From Eshraghiella sp051880035 (GTDB lineage: Bacteria; Bacillota; Clostridia; Lachnospirales; Lachnospiraceae), in contig JBJENE010000018.1 of assembly GCA_051880035.1 (NCBI GenBank), positions 3,619 through 67,618 of the forward strand: a stretch of DNA of 64,000 nt, in the 5' to 3' direction. Positions 42,634-52,067 of the stretch are shown here, in pieces. The position numbers and the translations under genes are program-made. A model generated the notes under the pieces. It worked only from the letters and a program-made list of their open reading frames with translations, was not told the origin of the DNA and searched no databases. The first letter of the stretch is position 1, and each line of letters starts with the position of its first letter.

Positions 42634-44610
42634 TCAGCCTCCCAAAAGGTTGGATAAAGCTGTAGTCTGGGACTGAAGTTTTGATAATGCTGACTCCATT
42701 GCCGAGAACTTCTTATAATAGAAATCCTCATAGTCTGAAAGTCTGTCTTCCCATTCCTTAACCTTATCGGTGTAATCACTGTACTGGCTGGACATCTGCT
42801 TATCATTATAAATCGTAAATGCACTGCTTAAAGAACTTGATGACATTTTCTTCGTCAGTACACTGTATAAGTTCTGTGAAAGCTTCTGGAAATAATCGGC
42901 TACTGCATCCGGATCTTCTGAAATGGCCGCCATAAGCTTATCGGTATTGGCAGATGTATTCTTATCGGACGAATCACCATCAATATGGAAAGTTCCGCGC
43001 TGCGCTTTATCGGATGTAAAATAACCGAGTGTGGATATACCAAAACTGCTTAAGTCATATGATTTACCGTTGTATTCTGTTTTGGTCTGCAGGATAGCGG
43101 TTTTCATTGCACTTGATAAGTCACCGAGGGTAGAATCCCTTCTAAGAAGTGCACCCTTAATCTTTTCTTCCCATTTTTCAATCTGGGTATCTGTCATGCT
43201 TTCCTTCTCATCATCGGTAAGCGGTTCGTATCCCTCAGCAGAATCTGCATAATAAAGACCGTCCATATAACTTATCATCTCGTTATATGCAGTAAACATA
43301 CCTTTAATCTTATCGTATATTCCCTGAGTATCTATTGATGTCGTTAATGTTACAGGATTGTCAACTATCGTAACGCCTCCTTCAGCATTCTCAACCTCAG
43401 AGGTTGTAGTTCCTGTTACATTAATGTTAAGACCGTTAATTGAAAATGCGTTGGTTGTGCTTGTAAATGTTGCACCGTTAAGAGTTATCTGTGCATCACT
43501 TGCCGTAATCCTTGCAGAATCTGTTGAATTAACAAGTGTAGAATCATTAAGGATCTTGTTGGCAATTGCGATTTCATTATCAAGGGATGCCGTTACATTT
43601 GCTTCAATTTCGTCATTTGCTTTCTGCATAGCTTCCGCAAAAGCGGCCTCATCATTCAGAATATTATCATATGAAGAGATTTTTGAATCATATTCAGCTA
43701 TCTTTTCTTCAAGTGAAGTCTTAGCCTTATTGTATTCTTCTTCAGTCTTGTACTTCTCGCTCCAGTCATAATCATCTTTATTCAGTTCATCAAGCTGTTT
43801 CTGCGCTGATGCTTTCGCACTCTCGGATGATTTTTTCTGTGCTTCAATATATGACTTATATATCTTTTCGGTATACTGGGCTGCCTTAAGTCTGTCTGCA
43901 AGAACAGTGTCCCTGTCTGCCGAAACAAGATTCCGGTAATACTTCATGTCTGCAGTCTCATTACCATTAATATCTTTTGCAGAAAACAGTCCAAGTGTCT
44001 GCAATGCTTCAAGACCCTCATCATCTCCTGCTGTAACAGTAAATTCATTGGCTTCGCCGGACGCTTTGGAGCTGATAAATATTCTCTGTGTATTGGCATC
44101 AAAGTTGGCAGAAACACCTGCCCCCTTCATTTTGGATATAAGTTCTGAGATTGTAGTATCTCCGGAAAACTTAACTTCGGTTCCGTTAACACGGATAGAG
44201 CCGTTACCGATGTCTCCCATTTCACTAAGCTTTGTATTGCCTGTAACCTTATCTCCGGCAGATGTACTGATAACCCCACCTGTCAGATATCCTGAAGCGG
44301 CCAGTTTGGAAACAGAAAGGCTCTGTGTACCGGAAACCGCATCGGAAGAAGCAGTTACTGTCGCTACAGATGTATTGGAAGATGAGGATTTCTTAACACT
44401 ATACGCTGATGAATATCTCATACTTGAAAGAGATGTAGAATAAAAGTCATATACTTTGGTATTGACTTCTTTCCATGCATTCATGGACCAGTCTAATTTA
44501 GTCTGGGCTTTCTCGTATTTTTCCTTCTTGGTTGAATATGCATTCACCAGTTCCTGAACGATTGAATCTGTATCAAGACCTGAAACAAGTCCGGAAATTC
44601 TTACTGCCAT
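42634..44610 (-). CDS. fliD: Flagellar filament cap protein FliD
   Basis: A 658-residue FliD, with VRISGLVSGLDTDSIVQELVNAYSTKKEKYEKAQTKLDWSMNAWKEVNTKVYDF at the N-terminus and LYSVLTKKMSSSSLSSAFTIYNDKQMSSQYSDYTDKVKEWEDRLSDYEDFYYKKFSAMESALSKLQ at the C-terminus. These regions build the D0/D1 legs of the cap. It is larger than most (about 450-500) because of an insertion around residues 235-345 predicted as coiled coil (AQKKSSESAKASAQKQLDEL). It caps the filament and folds exported flagellin. Confidence 0.95.
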   Translation of the reverse strand: MAVRISGLVSGLDTDSIVQELVNAYSTKKEKYEKAQTKLDWSMNAWKEVNTKVYDFYSTSLSSMRYSSAYSVKKSSSSNTSVATVTASSDAVSGTQSLSVSKLAASGYLTGGVISTSAGDKVTGNTKLSEMGDIGNGSIRVNGTEVKFSGDTTISELISKMKGAGVSANFDANTQRIFISSKASGEANEFTVTAGDDEGLEALQTLGLFSAKDINGNETADMKYYRNLVSADRDTVLADRLKAAQYTEKIYKSYIEAQKKSSESAKASAQKQLDELNKDDYDWSEKYKTEEEYNKAKTSLEEKIAEYDSKISSYDNILNDEAAFAEAMQKANDEIEANVTASLDNEIAIANKILNDSTLVNSTDSARITASDAQITLNGATFTSTTNAFSINGLNINVTGTTTSEVENAEGGVTIVDNPVTLTTSIDTQGIYDKIKGMFTAYNEMISYMDGLYYADSAEGYEPLTDDEKESMTDTQIEKWEEKIKGALLRRDSTLGDLSSAMKTAILQTKTEYNGKSYDLSSFGISTLGYFTSDKAQRGTFHIDGDSSDKNTSANTDKLMAAISEDPDAVADYFQKLSQNLYSVLTKKMSSSSLSSAFTIYNDKQMSSQYSDYTDKVKEWEDRLSDYEDFYYKKFSAMESALSKLQSQTTALSNLLGG

Positions 44611-44627
44611 ATTCCTACACTCCTTTC

Positions 44628-45020
44628 TTATAATTTCTCATCAAGGAACATACCTGCCAACTCCCATACCTTGGCAATCATATCCAGAGTCTCTTCTGCC
44701 GGATATTCTTTAATTACTTTATCTGTATCTTTATCGACAATCTTAATTGTTACCTTATTGGTAGCTTCATGGTATCCGTATTCGGCAACCGTATTAGGAT
44801 TAATCTTTTTGTTGATATCCGAAATGGCCTGCTTTATTGTGCCGTCAGAAGGCGCACTTGGCTTAATTCCTTCTTCTGAATAAAACGCATTCGAATATAC
44901 CTGTGATTCTGCCCCGGCATTACTTTCTGCCGGAACTGATTCTGCCTTGGAGACCACCGGCTTGACTTCCATTGTCTGATATGCTCTCCCACTGTCATTT
45001 GAAATTCTTTCAATTCCCAT
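44628..45020 (-). CDS. flaG: FlaG family protein
   Basis: A 130-residue protein with the FlaG C-terminal domain: AISDINKKINPNTVAEYGYHEATNKVTIKIVDKDTDKVIKEYPAEETLDMIAKVWELAGMFLDEKL. The first 60 residues are low-complexity. The ATG at 45020 (MGIERISND) has GGAGG 8 nt upstream; the open frame extends 8 codons further without an SD. FlaG influences filament length in other species. It lies between csrA and fliD. Confidence 0.9.
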   Translation of the reverse strand: MGIERISNDSGRAYQTMEVKPVVSKAESVPAESNAGAESQVYSNAFYSEEGIKPSAPSDGTIKQAISDINKKINPNTVAEYGYHEATNKVTIKIVDKDTDKVIKEYPAEETLDMIAKVWELAGMFLDEKL

Positions 45021-45093
45021 TTTAAACACCTCCGTGTGTTGCAAAACATTGTTTCTTTACATTATTTCGGAATTAACCCGTTAATAGTTTACA

Positions 45094-45312
45094 TCATCCC
45101 AGCATTTTTTTCAATGCGTCCAGTCCGTCTACGGCACTGGCGGCTTTATTAGCTTCCTGAATCTGCAAATATACTTCCTTGCGGTATACCGGAACTGATT
45201 TAGGAGCGGTAATTCCTATTTTTACCTGATCACCTTTAATGTCAAGAATTGTTATCTCAACATCATTATTAATTACAATTGATTCATTTTTCTTTCTGGA
45301 TAAGGCTAACAT
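45094..45312 (-). CDS. csrA: Carbon storage regulator CsrA
   Basis: A 72-residue CsrA: MLALSRKKNESIVINNDVEITILDIKGDQVKIGITAPKSVPVYRKEVY, including the RNA-contact Arg of AxxxVPVYRKE and L4/R6 near the N-terminus. The dimer binds GGA hairpins. In B. subtilis it represses hag translation and is sequestered by FliW. The ATG overlaps the last 7 bases of fliW, so the two are translationally coupled. Confidence 0.96.
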   Translation of the reverse strand: MLALSRKKNESIVINNDVEITILDIKGDQVKIGITAPKSVPVYRKEVYLQIQEANKAASAVDGLDALKKMLG

Positions 45313-45776
45313 TCACCGGCCTCCTTCCTGATACTCTGAATATATTCATATACATTGTATCTTACAAGATAATCTTCATTGTTAACTATCATCTGGCATC
45401 CCTTCTTGGTAAGGGTGTTAATAATAAGCGGTGCTTTCATGTTTGCGGTCATTTTGGTAAGGTCTGATGGAACCGTTAAAACAGCAAGCACATATAAATC
45501 TTCACCGCTGTTAAATTCTCCGATTGACTCCAGCCATTCATCTTCCACAATAGGATTGTATTCCGGATTCACAAACATAGGGTCAATTACAGGAAATGCC
45601 AACCGGGGATCGTCCATTGACTGAAGCCACATAATTTTGCCTTTACTCTCCTTTTCGGAATCAAAAATAATCGCATAACGCTTATATTCCTCGAATCCCA
45701 TAAGTCCACTGTCAAAAGTGATAATCTTATTGTCATCAATTTCAATTTCCCCAAAAACTCTGGTATTAATCTGCAT
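45306..45776 (-). CDS. fliW: Flagellar assembly factor FliW
   Basis: A 156-residue FliW: MQINTRVFGEIEIDDNKIITFDSGLMGFEEYKRYAII, WLQSMDDPRLAFPVIDP, and MTANMKAPLIINTLTKKGCQMIVNNEDYLVRY. It binds CsrA allosterically and flagellin competitively, so flagellin export frees FliW or not and thereby controls hag translation. It is followed immediately by csrA. Confidence 0.96.
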   Translation of the reverse strand: MQINTRVFGEIEIDDNKIITFDSGLMGFEEYKRYAIIFDSEKESKGKIMWLQSMDDPRLAFPVIDPMFVNPEYNPIVEDEWLESIGEFNSGEDLYVLAVLTVPSDLTKMTANMKAPLIINTLTKKGCQMIVNNEDYLVRYNVYEYIQSIRKEAGEC

Positions 45777-45790
45777 GCTTTCCTCTCCTT

Positions 45791-47254
45791 TTAAATATAG
45801 TCAAGTAATGATTTCTTAACACACTGGGAAGCCGCCGTTAATGCTGCCTCGTAAAGCGTGCTTGCTGATGAATACTGGATAACCGTATCCTCCAGTTCAA
45901 CATCCTCATTCTTGGATTTTAAGTCATTAAAAGTTGTGCTCTGTTCTGTAAGTCTGTTCTCTGCAAGTGTGAGCCTTGTACTTCTCGCTCCCAGATCCGC
46001 AAGCTGTAAATCAACAACCTGCTGGTATGCTTTTATATTCGTCATTTCGATAGAGAATATGTTTTCCATATTCTGCTTTGCATAATCAAGCTCTTTCTCG
46101 GTTGCCGTAATCATTGTTGCAATCTGCTCTTTTTCGGTATCGGAATAAGCTGCGCTTTCCTGCATTTCTTTTAATTTGGCAAGCTTTGTTTCAATATCAT
46201 CAACCTGCTGAAGCGCATTGCACATATCGTCAATATCACGACCGATATCATAACTCAGGGTTTCATTACCCAATGTATTTACCTGAATAGTCTGATTAAA
46301 GTTGATTGTATATAAAATTGCCTGTCCGCCCTCCGTCTGGGTATAATCAATATCATCCGTAAGGTTTGTGCAGTTAAAATACATTTCCGGTCTTACTTCA
46401 CCTTTGCTGAAACCATCCTTCTGATATGTAAACGAAATGTTTTCGGCAAGCTTGGTTTTGTCATATAAATCATCTGACATTACAAGTTCTCCGGTATCAT
46501 ATACATAATAAAATGTATCCGTCGCCGCGTCAAATGTTCCGTCGCTCAAAAGCTGCTCAAATTCCTCATGCGTAACGACCGTAGGAGTATATGTTGTTCC
46601 GTCTACATTGATATCCGAAAAGTTCCCGCTCATGCAGCTGTTATACGCAAGTCTGAGTCTGTACACTTCCTGGGTTTCCGGAGTATCTGCGGCACTGATG
46701 CTGCTTATATTTGAAATATCAACCGAATCCTTCATTACTGAAACTTTGGTAATATCCTGTCCTGACAGTTCCTGTGTAATCTCATACTTTTTGGATGCTT
46801 CTACCGAAGATAAAAATGTAAACGAACTGTCTGTTTTAAATCCGGAAAAACAATATCTGTCGGCATAATCCGTATTGGCTTCATAATAAACAGCGTCTTT
46901 ATACTGTTTAAGTACCTGGATAATAGCCGTTCTGTCATCCTCCGTAAACTGATCCGAAGCTCCCTGATTGCAATATTTATATATATCAGAAAGTATTGAG
47001 TCCATGTTCTCCAATGCACCTTCGGTTACCTGAAGCCATGCTTTTGCATCCGGTATATTACTCTTAAGATACTGATTAATCTCAGACAGGCTGGACCTTA
47101 AGGACAAAGCTCTTATTGCAACAATCGGATCATCGGAGGGTCTAGTGATTTTTTTCTCCGTAGACATCTGATTTTCTGCTGTATTAAGATTAGTTTTGGA
47201 ACGCGACACATTTCTTAAGGTGGAGTTCATCATCATTGTATTGGTTATTCTCAT
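45791..47254 (-). CDS. flgL: Hook-filament junction protein FlgL
   Basis: A 487-residue FlgL. RITNTMMMNSTLRNVSRSKTNLNTAENQMSTEKKITRPSDDPIVAIRALSLRS is the flagellin-like D0/D1 N-terminus. The C-terminal helix is EDVELEDTVIQYSSASTLYEAALTAASQCVKKSLLDYI. It is longer than enteric FlgL (about 300) through a middle domain. It forms the second junction layer, between FlgK and filament. It is 15 bp downstream of the second flgK. Confidence 0.93.
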   Translation of the reverse strand: MRITNTMMMNSTLRNVSRSKTNLNTAENQMSTEKKITRPSDDPIVAIRALSLRSSLSEINQYLKSNIPDAKAWLQVTEGALENMDSILSDIYKYCNQGASDQFTEDDRTAIIQVLKQYKDAVYYEANTDYADRYCFSGFKTDSSFTFLSSVEASKKYEITQELSGQDITKVSVMKDSVDISNISSISAADTPETQEVYRLRLAYNSCMSGNFSDINVDGTTYTPTVVTHEEFEQLLSDGTFDAATDTFYYVYDTGELVMSDDLYDKTKLAENISFTYQKDGFSKGEVRPEMYFNCTNLTDDIDYTQTEGGQAILYTINFNQTIQVNTLGNETLSYDIGRDIDDMCNALQQVDDIETKLAKLKEMQESAAYSDTEKEQIATMITATEKELDYAKQNMENIFSIEMTNIKAYQQVVDLQLADLGARSTRLTLAENRLTEQSTTFNDLKSKNEDVELEDTVIQYSSASTLYEAALTAASQCVKKSLLDYI

Positions 47255-47269
47255 TAAATCATCCTCCTA

Positions 47270-48931
47270 TCAGACTCCGGTCTCATTGATAAGCTTATTA
47301 TAAATCTGCTGCATTACCGAAATAACCTTTGAAGAAAGGTCATATGCTTTCTGGTATTTAACCAGGTCCACAGCTTCCTCATCCTCGTCTACACCGCTTA
47401 CCGAAAGACGCTGATTTTTAATTGTGGCTTCAATATTACTGTAATTTTGAGAGAAAGTTCTCGTTCTTGATGTATCAATTGAGATAACCGATACAATGGA
47501 CGAAAGATATTCCATAAAATTACCGTTATTGATTGTAATTTTATCTTTAAGGGCATAAAGTTCTGTGGCCATATCCACATTGGCCGCACCCTGTGAATTG
47601 TCAAACGAATACGGAAGTTTGGATATATCGTTAAGTATTTCCGGATTGACCGTTACATTAAGGGCTGACATATAATCCGAACCGTACTTTGAGGTAAAGA
47701 ATGGCAGAACCTCTTCTCCTCCCATATCTCCTTTGCTGATAACTGCGTTAATCTCCTCAGTAAATACCTGTACAAAAGTATTTATCTGGGACTGATAGTA
47801 AGGAACGCCTTTATAATCAGAATTACGGTATGGATCCGTATAAGTAGTAATTACCTTTTCATATCCCGCAGCCATATACGCGTTATATGCGTCCTCATCC
47901 TTCATAATATCCTGTACATCCGCAATAGGCTTTGAGTCATCCTCAATAAATTCTCCTGTACGGCTCAATTCACCTCTTATAAATTCTCCGTCGGCGCCCT
48001 TTAAACCTACCACTTCATAGCATTCATTACAACCGTCACGAATATCTATTGCTCCTTTGAGTCCGCCCGCAAGTGTACTGCTGTACATATTAAATTCCAT
48101 TCCGGTACTCCATGAAAGTTCAAAAAGCCCTTCCAGATCGCTGGCATTTCTTTTATCTTCCCTTGCTGTACAGATAATTGTATTGTAATCGTAGCAATCT
48201 ACAAGCTGCTGATTATCAACATATACATAGAATTCCGTAACATTATTTCCTACTTCGATTTCCTTAACAGTTGTATTAATATGTTGGGAAAGCTGGTCTA
48301 CAAGGTTGGCTCTCGCATCTCTTAAGTCATTGGCAGAGCCTCCGTTAACCTCAATTGTATTAATCTGCTTATTTAAGGATGCAATCTGTTCTGCGATAGT
48401 GTTAATTGAATGAACAGTGGATTGTATTTCATCATTGGCAGATTTCTGAACACTGCTTAAATTGGTGGACAGTGTGTTAAAATACTCTGTAATACTTTTT
48501 GCATAGTTTACAAACTGATTTCTGGATACTTCACTTGTCGGATCGGTTGTAAGCATCGTATTAATTGTTTTAAAAAAGTTATCATATTCTGTGGTAAAAC
48601 CTTCAAGATTAAACTCATCAAGATAATCCTCCAGGAGGATTGAATAATTCTCCAAAGTGGAATACTTGCCGTAATTGGCGTTATTATTCCAGTACTTGGT
48701 ATCATAATAAGAGCTTCTGAGCTGGTCTATGGATGTAACATTTACTCCCGTGCCCACGCATCCGTAAGTAGAGTACACTCTGAGTGAAGCACTGGCATTC
48801 TGATTGGTAACCTGTTTGGAATATCCCTTGGTATTAACATTGGAAATATTATGTGCCACCGTATTGATTGCCGCATTGCTGGCACTCAGTCCGGAGGACC
48901 CGATTGTAAGCCCGAAAAATGTATTAGCCAT
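47270..48931 (-). CDS. flgK: Hook-filament junction protein FlgK (copy 2)
   Basis: A 553-residue FlgK. FFGLTIGSSGLSASNAAINTVAHNISNVNTKGYSKQVTNQ is the N-terminal D0 segment, with IEVNGGSANDLRDARANLVDQLSQHINTTVKEIE in the middle. The C-terminal EAVDLVKYQKAYDLSSKVISVMQQIYNKLINETG is the paired helix. It begins 6 bp after the first flgK gene. The two differ widely in the central part, so they are not a recent duplication. They may form two distinct layers of the hook-filament junction. Confidence 0.9.
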   Translation of the reverse strand: MANTFFGLTIGSSGLSASNAAINTVAHNISNVNTKGYSKQVTNQNASASLRVYSTYGCVGTGVNVTSIDQLRSSYYDTKYWNNNANYGKYSTLENYSILLEDYLDEFNLEGFTTEYDNFFKTINTMLTTDPTSEVSRNQFVNYAKSITEYFNTLSTNLSSVQKSANDEIQSTVHSINTIAEQIASLNKQINTIEVNGGSANDLRDARANLVDQLSQHINTTVKEIEVGNNVTEFYVYVDNQQLVDCYDYNTIICTAREDKRNASDLEGLFELSWSTGMEFNMYSSTLAGGLKGAIDIRDGCNECYEVVGLKGADGEFIRGELSRTGEFIEDDSKPIADVQDIMKDEDAYNAYMAAGYEKVITTYTDPYRNSDYKGVPYYQSQINTFVQVFTEEINAVISKGDMGGEEVLPFFTSKYGSDYMSALNVTVNPEILNDISKLPYSFDNSQGAANVDMATELYALKDKITINNGNFMEYLSSIVSVISIDTSRTRTFSQNYSNIEATIKNQRLSVSGVDEDEEAVDLVKYQKAYDLSSKVISVMQQIYNKLINETGV

Positions 48932-48937
48932 CTAAAA

Positions 48938-50659
48938 TCAGCCTCCTGTTCTGTTAATAAGCGTATCTATCATTTCACTGACAACATTAATGTATCTTGA
49001 CGCCGCATTATATGCCTGCTGAAATTTAATCATACTGCCAAGCTCTTCGTCGGAAGATACCCCCATAACCTGCTGTCTCTCATCATCCAGACTGTTTGCA
49101 AGCGTGGTTTCATTGGTTGCCATGCTCTCATAGATTTTACCCGCATTGGCAAAATCGCCTGTCATAGTCTCATAGAATTCCTGGAAAGTAAGATAATCCA
49201 GGCCGTCATTATATTTTAAAATATCCTTAGAAAAAACATCTACCATTTCCTGTGCTTTGGCATAATCATCAGAGCCGTCTGCACATGTCAAAGGAATTTT
49301 GGAGTAATCTTTAAGAATATCATTATTTACATATATATTGCTGATTGAATATATTGCCACATTACCGAAACTGTTCAGGTCATTTCTTATATATACGGTA
49401 TTGCCGTCATCATCAACAGCTTCCGTATATCTGTCGCAATAATTTCTCGTAAAAAGCTCTATTCCGTATGTTCCGTCTGCCGCTGTGGATGCCTTATCAG
49501 TGTCAAGTACCGTTACGGTCTTACCTCCTACAACAGCTGTTGTCTCAGGACAGAGAATATCGTTAATGGATTCAATCACGGAAGTAACGAGCTTGTCAAA
49601 ATTGGCCATAACATTTACAAGTGTAGATGTCTTTGAAGAGTCTACATATCTGTTATACTCATCCAAGGCCTGTTCATATGCCGTTGTACCTTCCCCTCCG
49701 TAAAGTTCAGGGTCCGGTGCTGTCATACTGGCAACTGTAGGAATAACATTTCCTCTTGCAGCCAGAAGTCCTTTAAGACCTCCGATATCGGTATTGTCCT
49801 CTGTGGATATGGTAAGATTCATGTTATACACATTCTGATCTCCCATTCCGCTCCAAACCGGTATAACAAGATTACATCCGTTCACTTCCTTAAGTCCCAT
49901 ATGATTAACGGAAAGTTCATCCGCAAACGGAACTCCTTCTACAGAAACCTCCACAACACCCTGTGCTGTTTCCTTATAGCTGATCTTGCAATATTTGGAA
50001 AGTTCGTCCAGAAGCAAATCCCTTTCGTCTCTTAAATCTACTGCTGTCTCTACTCCACCGGCTTCTATTTTGGCAACACGCCTGTTTAAATCCATTATGG
50101 ACTCACCGATTTCATTAATACGGTTAACCATGGAAATCACTTCATCATTCTGAGTCTGCTGATAATCCTTAAGTCCGTTATATATTGTCTGGGATTTATC
50201 AACAAATTCAACTGCACGCTGAACGAGGGATGCTCTTGCTACCTGATATCCCGGAGCCTTGGCAACCTCATTAAGCGATTCCAGAAGATTGGTAATGGAA
50301 TTCTGAAAAGCAATACCTTCTATTCCGTCCTCATCACCCATATGAACCTGTATCTCATATACGGATTCATACATTTTCTCATAGAACATTTGTCTTCCCG
50401 CTTCTTTTCTGTATGCGGCATCAAGGAAAATATCCCTGACATGATTAATAGTGGCAACAGTAACACCACGGCCTCCCTGTCCGGTTGTGGTGGCAGAGGT
50501 TGTGCTTACAAAATTATATCCTACATCTTTGTGAATAACCTGCTGCCGTACATATCCTTCGGTATTGACATTAGTCAGGTTGTTTGCAGTTGTATTAAGT
50601 GAATTGCTGCTGGTCTGTATTCCTGAAAGGCCAACATATAATCCTGACATTAAACTCAT
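48938..50659 (-). CDS. flgK: Hook-filament junction protein FlgK (copy 1)
   Basis: A 573-residue FlgK: SGLYVGLSGIQTSSNSLNTTANNLTNVNTEGYVRQQV at the N-terminus, RVAKIEAGGVETAVDLRDERDLLLDELSKYCKISY in the middle, and LGSMIKFQQAYNAASRYINVVSEMIDTLINRTGG at the C-terminus. It follows flgN and keeps the classical flgM-flgN-flgK order, so this copy may be the orthologue of B. subtilis FlgK. The FlgK at 47270 is the extra one. Confidence 0.9.
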   Translation of the reverse strand: MSLMSGLYVGLSGIQTSSNSLNTTANNLTNVNTEGYVRQQVIHKDVGYNFVSTTSATTTGQGGRGVTVATINHVRDIFLDAAYRKEAGRQMFYEKMYESVYEIQVHMGDEDGIEGIAFQNSITNLLESLNEVAKAPGYQVARASLVQRAVEFVDKSQTIYNGLKDYQQTQNDEVISMVNRINEIGESIMDLNRRVAKIEAGGVETAVDLRDERDLLLDELSKYCKISYKETAQGVVEVSVEGVPFADELSVNHMGLKEVNGCNLVIPVWSGMGDQNVYNMNLTISTEDNTDIGGLKGLLAARGNVIPTVASMTAPDPELYGGEGTTAYEQALDEYNRYVDSSKTSTLVNVMANFDKLVTSVIESINDILCPETTAVVGGKTVTVLDTDKASTAADGTYGIELFTRNYCDRYTEAVDDDGNTVYIRNDLNSFGNVAIYSISNIYVNNDILKDYSKIPLTCADGSDDYAKAQEMVDVFSKDILKYNDGLDYLTFQEFYETMTGDFANAGKIYESMATNETTLANSLDDERQQVMGVSSDEELGSMIKFQQAYNAASRYINVVSEMIDTLINRTGG

Positions 50660-50680
50660 GTCTCATTCCTCCGTTAAAAA

Positions 50681-51193
50681 TTACTGTTTTGCATCAAAAC
50701 TTCCTGATACTCCATACGAATCATCCGCATAGGAATTACCCGAATAATTAGCAGTTCCGGGTGCCTGCCTCATACTTTGAACAAGATTCATCTCAAACTG
50801 AATCATCTCAACCGACTCTTTAAGAAGAGCCTTATTGGTATCATTCACCTGTACCATCCTGCCAAGGGTGGCTTTAAGTTTGTCATGGATGCTGCATATG
50901 GCATCCCGCTCTTTTTTTTGCGACGCCAGAAGCTGTGAAAGCCTGTCAAGGGTAAGTTCCTTAGGATCCCGGTTAAGTACTATCGCAATATCATTGGTTG
51001 CTTCAATACGCTTTTTCTCAAGAACATTAATTCTTTCTACTACGCTTTGTTCTTTTTCGACGATTTCATTAAGCGCATCCACATCACATTTTACAATAAT
51101 TCCGGTCTTCTCCATGGACAATTCCAAAAGCTTTTCGTATTCTGCATTCTCTGCCGTCAGGGTGTCCAACAAATTGTCAATTAAACTCGCCAA
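50681..51193 (-). CDS. flgN: FlgN family export chaperone
   Basis: A 170-residue helical protein with LIDNLLDTLTAENAEYEKLLELSMEKTGIIVKCDVDALNEIVEKEQSVVERINVLEKKR, typical of FlgN/YvyG. The C-terminal 30 residues are Gly/Ser/Asp-rich and disordered. FlgN binds FlgK and FlgL before export. It is encoded right before the two flgK genes and 13 bp after flgM. Confidence 0.88.
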   Translation of the reverse strand: MASLIDNLLDTLTAENAEYEKLLELSMEKTGIIVKCDVDALNEIVEKEQSVVERINVLEKKRIEATNDIAIVLNRDPKELTLDRLSQLLASQKKERDAICSIHDKLKATLGRMVQVNDTNKALLKESVEMIQFEMNLVQSMRQAPGTANYSGNSYADDSYGVSGSFDAKQ

Positions 51194-51206
51194 TTTTCAT
51201 TTTCTC

Positions 51207-51485
51207 CTAGAAAAGTGTAGTTCCGTACTTCTCTGCCAGCTTCGCAGCAAAATCTTCAGCACTGACATCATAAGTTCCTGATTCAATACGGGACTTAATT
51301 TCTGCAACTTTATCTTCCCTGATATCAGAAGCAGCTGCTACTGCCTGCTTGGCAATCTGGTAATCTCTACCAAACTGTGAAATCTCAACCTTATCAGCGC
51401 TCCCAACCGAACCGGTCTTACCGACAGAAGTCTTTCTGGATGCCTGGTATACCTGGGTCACCTGATTATACGCATCGATTCTCAT
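51207..51485 (-). CDS. flgM: Anti-sigma-D factor FlgM
   Basis: A 92-residue FlgM starting MRIDAYNQVTQVYQASR. The C-terminal helices (GRDYQIAKQAVAAASDIREDKVAEIKSRIESGTYDVSAEDFAAKLAEK) bind sigma-D. The frame extends 13 codons upstream, but MRIDAYNQ has AAGGAGAG upstream and matches the family start. FlgM holds sigma-D inactive until the hook is complete, then is exported. It heads the late operon, whose promoter looks sigma-D-dependent. Confidence 0.93.
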   Translation of the reverse strand: MRIDAYNQVTQVYQASRKTSVGKTGSVGSADKVEISQFGRDYQIAKQAVAAASDIREDKVAEIKSRIESGTYDVSAEDFAAKLAEKYGTTLF

Positions 51486-51542
51486 AATTATCTCTCCTTC
51501 CATGAACAGATAGTATTTTCCCACTAAGGGAATCTAAATTAT

Positions 51543-51569
51543 TTATCGGACTTTTTTTTTAAATCATTA
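51543..51569 (-). promoter_or_regulatory. Sigma-D promoter of the flgM operon
   Basis: Minus-strand TAAT (51566-51569), 15-bp spacer, TCCGATAA (51543-51550), near the consensus TAAA-N15-GCCGATAA. It sits just past the yvyF terminator and about 58 bp before flgM. Confidence 0.7.
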
Positions 51570-51580
51570 TACCAAACATC

Positions 51581-51620
51581 AAAAAAAGCAGGAAAAACCT
51601 GTAATCCGGTCTCTCCTGCT
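51581..51620 (-). terminator. Terminator of recD2-comF-yvyF
   Basis: Stem AGCAGGA/TCCTGCT (51614-51620 with 51587-51593) followed on the minus strand by a T7 run. It separates yvyF from the flgM operon. Confidence 0.85.
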
Positions 51621-51643
51621 TCGTTGTGTTAAATTTCGTGCGG

Positions 51644-52054
51644 CTATTTACTGAGAAATCTCATTCTGTCTCTTTCCGGTGAAGACGGTTTCTTAATGCG
51701 CTGTTCCGGCTCTTTATCCTTATACATGCTTCCCAGGCCTCTCTGAATATTATCCTTACACTGAGGGCAGAACCGGCCGCTTTTTATTGTGGCACCACAA
51801 CTCTCGCAATCGATTCCTATAGGTGAGTCATCTGAAAATACAAGTCTCTCTTCTCTTATCCAACGCTCAATCTGCATAATGCTTACATCATTCTCTTCTG
51901 AAATCTGTGTCATTGTAGCTCTCGGATTATTACGAATGTATTCTTTGACAACCGTAAATTTCTTTTCCTGTTCTTCCCTGCACGCCGGACAGAAAGGCGC
52001 ACCGCCTATGTAATTAAATAATCTTCCGCATCCCCTGCAAGTTTTTACATCCAT
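51644..52054 (-). CDS. yvyF: YvyF-like (TIGR03826-type) flagellar operon protein
   Basis: A 136-residue protein with two zinc-ribbon motifs: N-terminal CRGCGRLFNYIGGAPFCPACREE and C-terminal CESCGATIKSGRFCPQCKDN. Between them is a helix-turn-helix-like segment, MTQISEENDVSIMQIERWIREERLVF. The ATG at 52054 has AGGAGG upstream; a longer open frame to 52177 overlaps comF and was not used. Its place between comF and flgM is the same as in B. subtilis. Function is not established. Confidence 0.88.
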   Translation of the reverse strand: MDVKTCRGCGRLFNYIGGAPFCPACREEQEKKFTVVKEYIRNNPRATMTQISEENDVSIMQIERWIREERLVFSDDSPIGIDCESCGATIKSGRFCPQCKDNIQRGLGSMYKDKEPEQRIKKPSSPERDRMRFLSK

Positions 52055-52067
52055 TATTCGGTTCCTC

